A DNA stretch of 64,000 bases from Clonostachys chloroleuca (lineage: Eukaryota; Ascomycota; Sordariomycetes; Hypocreales; Bionectriaceae). The notes beneath the pieces are model-generated. The model worked only from the letters and a program-made list of their open reading frames with translations. It did not search any database and was not told the origin of the DNA. The translations under genes and the position numbers were made by a program. The stretch spans positions 20,522,001 to 20,586,000 of the forward strand of contig JBANAY010000003.1 in NCBI GenBank assembly GCA_037952775.1. Reading direction: 5' to 3'. Below are positions 10,317 through 19,554 of the stretch, one piece after another. How positions within the stretch are numbered: the stretch's first letter is position 1; every line of letters starts with the position of its first letter.

Positions 10317-12273
10317 ATGGCCGATGCTGCAATCCCCAATCATACTGCCAAAAAGTTCAATACGGAGCTGACGGATTACTCTGTCGCTCATGAGGACAAG
10401 ACGGGCCCATATGCTCCTGATTTGGAAGTCGATGCTCTGGTTGTGGGAGCAGGCTTTGGTATGCTTGAGTCTGACCTTACATTATACGTAACTTGAGTTA
10501 TCTGACAATATCCTGCAGCCGGAATCTTTATGCTCAAGACTTTGAGGGACCGTGGCTACAAGACGGTCATCTTCGAGGCCGGTAATGACACCGGTGGCAC
10601 TTGGAGATGGAACTGTTATCCTGGTGCCATGGTGGACTCGGAAGTCCCCGAGTATGAATTTTCCTGGCCCGAGGTATGGAAGACCTGGAACTGGCCGGCC
10701 AATTATCCCACCTATAAAGATCTCCGATCTTATTTCGACCATGTTGACAAAGTCATCGGTGTCAAGAAGGACACTGCCTTCAACACTGTCGTTGTGGGTG
10801 CTCACTTTGATACCGATGAGGGTCGCTGGCACATCAAGACTGAAGATGGCCGGTTGACCAGGGCTAAGTACCTTGTCCTCGGAACAGGATTTGTAAGTAA
10901 ATTTCTCAATCCCTCGACGTCTGATACAACATGTTTCTAATTAACGTGGACAGGCGGCCAAGCGATACATCCCTGACTGGCCAGGAATGGACAAGTTCAA
11001 GGGTACTATCCACCACTCTTCCTTTTGGCCAGATGAGGAGATCTCTGTCAAGGGCAAGCGCTGCGGCGTCATCGGCACGGGTGCTTCAGGCGTCCAAATC
11101 GTCCAGGCCTGGGGACCCAAGGCCGATGAAGTCAAGGTGTTCCAGCGAACACCCAACCTGGCAGTTCCGATGCGCTATCGAAAGCTCTCTGTTGAAGAGC
11201 AAGAGCGCGGCAAGGCATGGTACCCAGAGCTATTCAAGTACAGAGAGACCAGCTTTGCCGGATTCCACTATGACTGGTATGAGAAGGAGACATTTGACGA
11301 CACCCCGGAGGAGAGAGAGGCGTTCTACGAGAGTGTTTGGGAGAAGTGCGGCTTCAGATACTGGGTCGCCGTGTACAAGGACAACCTCTTTGACGCCAAG
11401 GCGAACCCGGAGTCTTACAAGTTCTGGGCCAAGAAGACCCGTGCTAGAATTGGAGATCCTCGAAAGAGGGATATCCTTGCTCCTCTGGACATGCCCCACT
11501 TCTTCGGTATCAAGCGGCCTTGCCTCGAGTACAGTTACTACGACCAGTTCAACCGCGAGACTGTGGACGTTGTCGACATCAAGAACAATGCCATTAAGGA
11601 GTTTACTGAGACGGGCATTCTTTTGAATGACGGTAGCCACTACGAGTTTGATGTCATCGCAGTCGCAACCGGTTTCGTAAGTTTTCTCCTCTATGAAAAG
11701 ATTATACACATTCACAAGCTAACCCCACTTACCAGGATATTGTTACAGGAGGTATGACTATTGCCGTTTGATATCCTACTCGAACCATCTCAGTGGGATC
11801 CATGCTAACAACTCGTCTATCCAGTCATGACTCAGCTCGGACTTGAAAGCATCAACAATACTAAACTTCAAGACGAATGGGTCAAGGGGTGCGAAACATA
11901 CCTAGGTGTCACAACCTCCGGATTCCCCAACATGTTCCACATCTACGGTCCTCACGGTCCGACTCTTCTGAGCAACGGCCCGACCAGCGTCGAGATTCAG
12001 GGTCGTTGGATCGCCGACGCAATCGACAAGATGAACAAGAACAACATCAAGTACATGAACCCCAAGCCCGAGGCCGCCAAGGAGTGGAAGCAACACATCT
12101 TGGACCTGAACAATAGGTCTCTCTTCCCTACTACAAGGTCTACTTACATGGGCGGTAGCATGCCCAATAAGATTGTGGAGCCTGTGTGCTACACCGGCGG
12201 CATTCCTGCCTATGCTAAGGAGATTCGAGAGGCTCTAGACAGCATGGAAGGGTTCGATATTGTTGACCAGTGA
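10317..12273 (+). CDS. Baeyer-Villiger flavin monooxygenase (class B)
   Basis: Five exons (10317-10458, 10519-10892, 10954-11676, 11736-11751, 11825-12273) join in frame to give 567 residues; exon 4 is only 16 nt. The FAD Rossmann motif is GAGFAG (about residues 45-50). The Baeyer-Villiger fingerprint F187-K-G-T-I-H-H-S-S-F-W197-P fits FxGxxxHxxxW(P/D) exactly. The NADPH Rossmann motif is GTGASG (213-218). Such enzymes insert oxygen next to a ketone, giving esters or lactones, with NADPH and O2. Relatives act on cyclic ketones, steroids and polyketides; the substrate here cannot be inferred. No signal peptide or membrane segment is seen. A TATA box and palindrome precede it. Forty-four bases of exon 3 recur exactly beyond the stop. 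Confidence 0.95.
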
Positions 12274-13281
12274 GGAATTATGTTCCTATTGTCTTTCTAT
12301 TTGCAGGATATACTATCCATAGTTTGGTTCAATTCATGTTTTCGAGTATTTAGGACCAAGAATATTGTAGGAACTTACTTGATGTATAACAAACGTCAGT
12401 GGCGTAACGAGCTTTAAACTTTGGTTCTGAAGCTAGATGATGGTTCACTACTGAGACGGGCATTCTTTTGAATGACGGTAGCCACTACGAGTCTTAGAAC
12501 ACGATGATCCATCATGTCTATGCTTCGATGGACTGTAGCATGCCACATTCTCTGCTTATTCTGATGTTAAATTCAATAGGATCATGCGATTGATCTGACT
12601 CTTGCCAAGAGCATTGTTTGTACTCAATTTTTTCACGTCATGAATCAGCTTTTTAACTTTCTCGATATTGTTCTCATTCATCATTTTGTTCTCTTTTGTA
12701 TCCGCTTCTGCACCTCTAGGGTCACAGTGCGTCAATTCAGGATCTGGTCACAGAGGACCTCTGGTTTGTAATTGCAGCAGCGGCCAATGAAAGATTAAAA
12801 TAGCTTATCCAGCTTTTCATATTCTCACCGTTGGTCATTGCACCTATACAAGCTCACCATGTTTTGTTCTCGGGCCCAGGGTTTTGACCTTTGCTATCTT
12901 CCCGTTACTATTTTCATTGTTGATTATTGAGAAATTATGAGTCAGTGGGCCAAATAAAATAAGCAAGCTAAAATTCTATGTGTGGTAGCCCATTCAATGT
13001 TGGTTTCTGAAAGAGTTTGTTCAATATTGACAATAATGCTGACACAATCAACCACATTCCGAATCGCAGGGGGTTTGTTCGCAACAAAAAGACAACTAGA
13101 AAAGCCCCTTCTGTCTAATATGTTGCAAATTTGTATAACTTAACTTGCGATTACATTAAAAACGTTCTTCAAACCAAATGGCTAGCATCCGTGTTTATCG
13201 TCTTTCGCAATTTCCTCACTAAAAACTCTCATCACCAACTTCAAACTAGAAAAAATATCCCAAAAGAAATTCTTGCACATC
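12274..13281. other. AT-rich intergenic region
   Basis: It contains the 3' flank of the BVMO, including the duplicated exon segment at 12449-12492. From 12560 on it is AT-rich with only short frames. Confidence 0.5.
12449..12492 (+). repeat. 44-bp exact copy of BVMO exon 3 sequence
   Basis: The bases starting tactgagacgggcattcttt are identical over 44 bp to 11604-11647, inside BVMO exon 3 (coding for the stretch around TETGILLNDGSHYE). The copy lies 176 bp after the stop codon in the same orientation, and both flanks differ immediately. Confidence 0.95.
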
Positions 13282-13681
13282 ATGGGGGACTCCATCGATT
13301 TCTCAACATATTGCCACTACAATATCATTCCCAAGACTCTCATAGATAGCGAGAGGCTGGATGAGGTCATTCGGAATTTTCAGTTACAGCTTGTGGATGT
13401 TCGCCGCGTGGACAAGGGGGAATTAGTTGCCGGGTTCATGAAACACAACATCTGCACCAACGACCTGATTTTTAAGGACCCCTACGACTACCACTTCACC
13501 ATCTCTCCCGTTCCATTCAACATGTAAGTCTCGTTATTCCTCTTGTGCCCACCGCTTACTAACTTCTCGTGCTCCAAGGGTGACTTCTCCAACCAAGAAT
13601 ACTCCACATGGGCACTACCATTACAGTCGCCCTGCAATATTTCTGGCGGACAACAAGAGCGACAAAAAGCACAGGAAGTAG
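13282..13681 (+). CDS. Small protein of unknown function
   Basis: Two exons, 13282-13523 and 13579-13681, are separated by a 55-nt intron with a GTAAGT donor, a TACTAAC branch site and an AAG acceptor, and give 114 residues. The splice phase fits (AT|G). The ATG at 13282 is preferred to the upstream TTG. The N-terminal half is mixed and globular-looking (IPKTLIDSERLDEVIRN, VRRVDKGELVAGFMKHN), and the C-terminus is basic (DNKSDKKHRK). There is no signal peptide or membrane segment, and I recognise no family. The complete splice signals and in-frame join make a real gene likely. The surrounding DNA is AT-rich. Confidence 0.55.
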
Positions 13682-13890
13682 TGCCCGCGTACTGATAGTA
13701 TACCATATATAGTGCCAATAGATGAGCTTGGGGTTTTTTTCTGCGCGCATTACTTTCCGGAGCCGCGTTTATTCAGTAGAACTAGGTTTCACAAAGCTAA
13801 ATTGGTGCAAGAGGCCCAACATGAAAGCTCAATAGACAGAAACACTGTGTAATCAAATTCAGACAATATTTGTGATCTTTAATGGAATTT

Positions 13891-13926
<36 letters not shown>

Positions 13927-14813
13927 GCAGTTCCTGAGTTCTGGGCAAACCTTTGGTGCCCGACCAGCGCCATTCGTGTAAACACAACTCATCACTACTA
14001 TTGTTGCTATGCCTCTAGATGGAGATTGTGCAACCTAATTCCGTGCTGGCGGATTAGACAGGCTCCAACCTACAAGAGAATCCAGACATAGCCATTAGGA
14101 GGCACTTTGAAGATCATCTGGTATGAAAACATGAGCCCGAAGTCAAGAAAAATCAGGCCTTCCTTGCATCAAGCAACCTCCATCATGGAGGCCTGATTCT
14201 AAGCGAGGTAGCAAACGAATGTGCCTCGCAGTTGGGGGACATTGACGTGACAGCCTTCCAGCCATACCTACGAAGTCATTTGTAGCAACTATATCTCCAG
14301 GCCTGCGATATGACGTCACTCTGTGCTTGAATATTAATTAGAGTAGCCTAAGAGTCCTTTCCTTCACAATCACATCATGGCTGGCAATTCTCCTTCCACG
14401 ATTTGCATGACCAGTCAAAATTCCATCAGGCTCCGATACGGCACCTTTCAAACTCATGTAATATTGGTACGATATTTATATCCAAGAATATAAAATGGGC
14501 CATGACATAGCTGTTGTCCGCAAGACGAGTGATCGCTAGAGAACTGACCTGGCTCTCCGCTGTTTTGACGAGTGATTGTTATGGAGATAAGCTAGCTTTC
14601 ATCTCTTAATGCGATTGAGTTGCGTTCTCAACAAACAGAAAAATCACTTCTGTCGGTAGGCTGCCTTAGGCTTATGCCACAAGACAGGGGAGCTAAGAAA
14701 TGCAAGAGTCCATTGGAAAGATATAAACTTAGATGTCGCCCACGCTTCTATAACCAAGGTAATCCAGAAAAGGCCTGCCTATAAACAAATGAACCTCAAA
14801 TTTATCTTACTGT
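13682..14813. other. Intergenic region with long poly(T)
   Basis: The main feature is the poly(T) run at 13893-13925. The remainder is AT-rich, without recognisable genes, and includes the 3' flank of the FAD hydroxylase. Confidence 0.4.
13893..13925. repeat. Poly(T) run of 33
   Basis: An uninterrupted run of 33 T. Like the run at the window edge, it would be poly(A) on the minus strand. No retroelement body was recognised on its 3' side, so it is recorded only as a homopolymer. Confidence 0.9.
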
Positions 14814-16224
14814 TCAAACTTTCGCAACGGCTGGCATGGGGTTTGCCCAAGGCACTTTGCCAATCATGCGCTCCTCAGCGTTGATATAGTCAAACACCTG
14901 CATATTTGCTGTCTCAGGGGAACCACGGCTTGCCAGGAATCTCTGAAGCGCATGTACAGACAGTACATGTCGGTCCACGAAGGCGAGAGTCCTGGTTTGC
15001 CAAGTGGCCATGGCCGTCGCCTGGCCGGAACGCCCGCATCCTGCTGTCACGGTGGCATACCGAGAGTCCTGGTATGCCTTGAAAGCTGAGTCCAGCAAGG
15101 CTTTGCTTGGCTCGGAGCCACCGGCTGATTCAACTGCTTTGTGTATCTCGTTCGCGAGGCTGACGATATCGAGAATGCCGTTGTTACAACCAGCACCTGT
15201 GCTGGGGGTGAACTTGTGGGCTGCATCACCAACAAGCACAATGCGACCATCCCAGCTCCAATGTTCGACGACACCCTCCTCGAGACTTACTAGTCCGGAT
15301 TGGACACCGCCCTCGTGTGCCTTCTTCAGGCTCAAGTCCCCTTTTGAGGTAAGAGGGAGGTGGCCCCAGCGCTCGACGATCGCAGCTTCGTCTGCCTCTG
15401 TGAATCGAATTCTCTCACGGGTTGGCGCATCGAGAGTTTCATATAAGCCAATGACGGCAGTCTCTTCGCCAACAAAAAACTGCGTTGCAGCGCCAGGACC
15501 ATGCGTCTCGACTGTTGTGCCTGGCTTCAAGTCTTGACAGAGAGATGTAGGAATTCGAAGCCAAAGGCATCTATAAGTGGTGAGAAAAGGTTGCTCCTCA
15601 TTGATCTCCAGCGAGCCGGCGTTGAGGCCGAGAATGCGCATTTGCTGGCGGACACTGCTGTGAGCGCCGTCGGCACCGATAACTATGGAACCAGAGTATG
15701 AGGTGCCATCTGCACAGGACACGACAGTTCGGTCTTCTTCAACAGTAATGTTGGAGACTTTCTTATTTGTGTAGACATAGGATCGTGCGTGCGTGGGGAT
15801 GCCTTCGTACAAGACTCTGGTCAGATCATGCCGGCTAAGGACTCTTGGAAATGCGCCGAAACTATAAGAGGTGAAGAGACGTTAGATTTGCTAAGATCAA
15901 AAATGATATCTAACTGAAAACCACTCACTTTTCCTTGAGGTGGAAGAACCACTGTAAATCACTGACGGGTTTGCCTTGATGGTCGATGCACTCAATGCCT
16001 GAGAGTGGTGAGCTCACAGCATCGAGGGCATCGCCAAGACCAAGCTGGTAGAGGGCTCGCATGCCATTGGGAAGCATGACGAGATTTGACCCAGCATCGA
16101 TAATAATATCCGGCCGCCTTTCGAGGACAACAAAGTCGATGCCAGCCTTGGCCAGAGCGATGGCAGCGGCCAGCCCAACTGGGCCACCGCCCACAATGAT
16201 GACTTTAAATCCGGGGACGGCCAT
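14814..16224 (-). CDS. FAD-dependent monooxygenase (salicylate-hydroxylase-like, class A)
   Basis: Exons 16224-15929 and 15861-14814, with a 67-nt intron, give 447 residues. The N-terminus carries the dinucleotide motif VGGGPVG (11-17), then GADGAHS (about 161-167, the DG motif) and GDAAHKFTPSTGAG (about 310-323, the GD motif that binds FAD ribityl phosphate). This order defines the PHBH-fold flavin hydroxylases, which use NAD(P)H and O2 to hydroxylate or epoxidise aromatic and polyketide-like substrates. The variant TPSTGAGCNNGI is common in fungal secondary-metabolism members, so a biosynthetic or detoxifying role is possible. No signal peptide is seen; the hydrophobic start is the Rossmann strand. 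It is the second flavin oxygenase within 6 kb, convergent with the small gene upstream. A CGG-N3-CCG site lies about 450 bp before its start. Confidence 0.93.
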
Positions 16225-17696
16225 GTTCGAAATCTTTTGTCTGCAGAGGATGATTTATTAATGGATGGAAGATTGAAAGATGGCGTGTGTTAATTGATTA
16301 TTAAGTAGTTCTCGAGCTTGGTGGTGCTGTTTGGTGTATTGATCTTATTCTATCTGATCTCTTCCATTTTCGAGGAGGAAGATATCCAATTGTTTTATAG
16401 TCGAAAAGAGTATCGGTTTCATGTCCAATAGAATGCCAGTTCGCATTCGATTTCTTTGTGTATAGAGATTCCGAGAGTGTTCGGCTGTGTTTGTCGCACT
16501 CGCAAAGTGGCTCAGCAAGCGGCGGGATTCAGGTGCCGAGTGACATCTCTCTCTCTAGCGTTTGCTATATTTATGACGTAGGCCGTGGCGCTCGCATTCG
16601 GATCAAGTGGTCATTTATCCACATCCAATGCCGGATGGCGCTTAAATCTTTGACCCGGCACTCAGCTTCGGACTCCGACACCCTACAGACAGCCACTGCC
16701 GTGAATTCGCTGATTATCCCTCCTTCTTAATCATTTGCTAGGCCAACGTTCGATGGCTGGCGCCACTCTCGGGCATCGAAACGGTTGCTGCGAATGCGAA
16801 CCCCGACCGACCTACGGGGCCCGCAAAGATGAAAACCGTCATTATGATAAGCTCGCTTAGATGCGATGCTCCCTGCCCTCGATGATGTCTTCAGAGTTTC
16901 GAATTTCGGGGATTTCCTCGAAGCAAGCAGCCGAATTTCAAAGCCCATTCCGGGACCAACTCCCTTGATCACCGATGGGGCCTATATTGCCGAGAGTAGA
17001 AATGGGCCGACGACTAGGCAAACACGATTTGGTGGGATGATAAAAGCTCTGGTTCTGAGTTCTGATTGGTGATGCAGACGAGGCCAATACTTAGGCATTG
17101 CAAAAGACACTTTAATACAAGGGGCGCCGATACAAGGGTGCGCAGTACCTTTCAGTCTCTCTAGTATATCGCTCTAGAAGAAAACATCAGCTTAAAATGC
17201 GACGAGTACACCGACATTGTACCAAGTTAAGGAGATAGTATCAACTCCTGATGTGTTACTGTACCCATGTGTCGCTTAAAACTGCTCAACTTCGTTGCGT
17301 CGATGGATTGGTTCAGTTGTCTGCCAAGCTTCGCTTACGAGGCCAACCCTGTCCGGTTGATGTGGCTGTCCTGCTAATCGATAATATAGTGGCATTCCTA
17401 GCCGACAGAAGTTCTATTTTCCATGGATGGATAAGAATGGATCAGGGCGAAAGAGGCAGTTGGGGTCGCAATGGCTTTAGGCAACAAGAGTCCTGCCTGG
17501 AACGATCTTTGGCTCACGGCGACAATCACGAACCAATCGAATGCGCATCATGGATAAATCATATAAATATGCCCATATTGGTTGTCGTTTGCCACTTGGC
17601 TATAGTGGCTATATATTCCCCCAACCCCATCAAGCTGCACTGAGCCGTGCATGAAAAACACCTGTGCAAGTTTTGCCCTCGATCCTTTAACTCAAA
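16225..17696. other. Divergent intergenic region
   Basis: This is shared 5' flank of the FAD hydroxylase (minus) and the DUF4419 gene (plus). The 16440-16700 part is comparatively GC-rich with several CGG/CCG triplets. No coding region is supported. Confidence 0.4.
16669..16677. promoter_or_regulatory. Candidate Zn2Cys6 site (CGG-N3-CCG)
   Basis: CGGACTCCG is an inverted pair of CGG triplets with a 3-bp spacer, the form of site bound by zinc-cluster dimers. It lies about 450 bp upstream of the FAD hydroxylase start. A single short match can occur by chance. Confidence 0.3.
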
Positions 17697-19196
17697 ATGC
17701 CAGTGACTCTTCAAGTCGCCAAACATGATTCAAATCCCGTCGGTCAGTACGTGAATACAGACCACACGGGCTCGCAAGATGTGCTTCACAAGCTCATCCA
17801 CTCGCCCGCCCAGGCTCAGGCACGCGGCGAGACTGGCCCGATTCTTGTCACCGGCTTGGGCCAGCAGACATCCTTTACCGATGCTAAATTAAAGGAGATG
17901 AGATTCAGCGTCCAGGACCACGGCCTGATTCGCGCCGCCTACTACGCTTACTCCTACCATCACAACCTGGTCCTGCGGCCCGAGGATATCTGGTTTGCCA
18001 TTTTAACCCAGTTCAGCTTCTACGTCAATGCAAACTCGGAGAAGCTTCGCTCGTCTTTTGTTGCCCACGAGGGCAAGAAGGGCCTGGTCCTCCGTGACCC
18101 GGGCCAAGCTGACATGGGACTCATGTGTCGCAACATGACCAAGCTCATCGATGAGAACATTGTTGACGAGAAGCTACGTGAATGGATCCTGCCGTCCTTC
18201 ACAACCACGACTATCAATGACGACGTGGTCGCTGCCGTCATCATGATGGGCACTCTCCAGAGGTACTTTCAGTACGTGTTTGACGCTAGTTGCTGCGGCA
18301 TCCCGCGTGTCACCTTGCTGGGCGAGCTGAGCGACTGGGAGGACATACAGCAACGCATCGAGAAGCTGACCGAATATGGCGAGGAGCCGAGCCGCTTTTG
18401 CGAGCTGCTCCGGCCGATCCTGCACTACATGATTCTCTCCTTCAAGACACCGGAAGACCGAGAGGTCGTGGACTTTTGGAGCAAGATCATCAGCCATACT
18501 TCAGGCAGCGGGATGAACTATTTGGACGGGTGGCTGGTCGCATTTTGCTTCTGGGATGAGAAGGGAAAGTGTCTCGTCAGGGAACCCGAATATTTTAGAT
18601 ACCCGTCCCGCAGAACACCCTCGGTCAAGGCTCCTTATCACTCTGTGCATTTCAATAATGTACCTTGCGGATTTGTTTCGTGCCCTTTGACGTATCTATC
18701 TCCGGAAAAGGAGGTCATAAGCGCCAAGTTACTGGCCGGGCTCGCTGGGTTCGAGTTGAGCAAATCCCTCTACGAAAGCCTCCCTACCGCCGAGGCCATC
18801 GCTGAGGCTGAAAGCAATACTACAGCGAGTGAAGAAAGCAAGACTGCGGCGAGCGAAGAGGAGAATAAAAATCAAAGCGGCCTCTCCCGTCTATTTTCCA
18901 AGCTCAAGGCCACAGACACGGCAGGGGGAAACCTTCATCCAAGCACACAAGGCAAAACGCGGATTTCGCTTCTCCATACGGAGCAGGCGTCGCACGAGGC
19001 AGACACTATCCAGCCTGTCTCTGGGTGGTGGATGTACAGGGACGAGGCTGGAGAACATAACGACAAATCGCCCTCCCAGTTCTATCAAGACAAGATGGAG
19101 AATGACTGGAATGGTCAGGTGAGCACAGGTTATATCCAGAAGGACGGCAAGATGGTAGTCAAGGACGAACTACCATCCGACGGCTTTTTCATGTAG
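17697..19196 (+). CDS. DUF4419 domain protein
   Basis: A single exon encodes 499 residues. The first 330 residues match what I know of DUF4419: FTDAKLKEMRFSVQDHGLI, PEDIWFAILTQFSFYVNANSE, INDDVVAAVIMMGTLQRYF, and the SGMNYLDGWLVAFCFWDEKG segment before VKAPYHSVHFNNVPCGFVSCPL. The family is common in filamentous fungi and some protists; its molecular function is not established. After about residue 360 a low-complexity insert rich in Glu, Ala, Ser and Lys (ESNTTASEESKTAASEEENK) leads to a short C-terminal tail with WWMYRDEAG. No signal peptide or membrane helix is present, so it is probably cytosolic. It is intact, unlike the large unknown gene immediately downstream. Confidence 0.9.
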   Translation: MPVTLQVAKHDSNPVGQYVNTDHTGSQDVLHKLIHSPAQAQARGETGPILVTGLGQQTSFTDAKLKEMRFSVQDHGLIRAAYYAYSYHHNLVLRPEDIWFAILTQFSFYVNANSEKLRSSFVAHEGKKGLVLRDPGQADMGLMCRNMTKLIDENIVDEKLREWILPSFTTTTINDDVVAAVIMMGTLQRYFQYVFDASCCGIPRVTLLGELSDWEDIQQRIEKLTEYGEEPSRFCELLRPILHYMILSFKTPEDREVVDFWSKIISHTSGSGMNYLDGWLVAFCFWDEKGKCLVREPEYFRYPSRRTPSVKAPYHSVHFNNVPCGFVSCPLTYLSPEKEVISAKLLAGLAGFELSKSLYESLPTAEAIAEAESNTTASEESKTAASEEENKNQSGLSRLFSKLKATDTAGGNLHPSTQGKTRISLLHTEQASHEADTIQPVSGWWMYRDEAGEHNDKSPSQFYQDKMENDWNGQVSTGYIQKDGKMVVKDELPSDGFFM

Positions 19197-19554
19197 GAAT
19201 TAGCCTTCTACAGCTTGAAACAGACCAAATGGAGGACTCGTGTTGAACAAACAATTAAAAATATGACATGCACCCTAACCATGATACTTATACTTAAGAC
19301 CTCAAGTACATTCATTTTTCAATTCTATTCGGAACTCACCTAGGTTGTGCTGATACTTTGTAGTTCGGGAACCTAATGGTGGTCAGCTTGATGCAACATC
19401 ATCACGCCCGTCTGGTGAATTGGGCATCAGTGCATTTAACTTTGAGGGAATTAATTTCATTAAGAATTGAGGAACAAGTGAATTATGAGCAGCCACACAT
19501 TCAATTGTGCTTTTCTACACTCTTAATCACCGAATTCCTTAGACAGCATGCCTG
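19197..19554. other. Short intergenic region
   Basis: AT-rich spacer between two plus-strand genes. No feature is seen. Confidence 0.4.

Noticed and set aside
13893..13925. Poly(T) run as proof of a retrotransposon insertion
   Set aside because: No element body or target-site duplication could be recognised, so only the homopolymer is reported.
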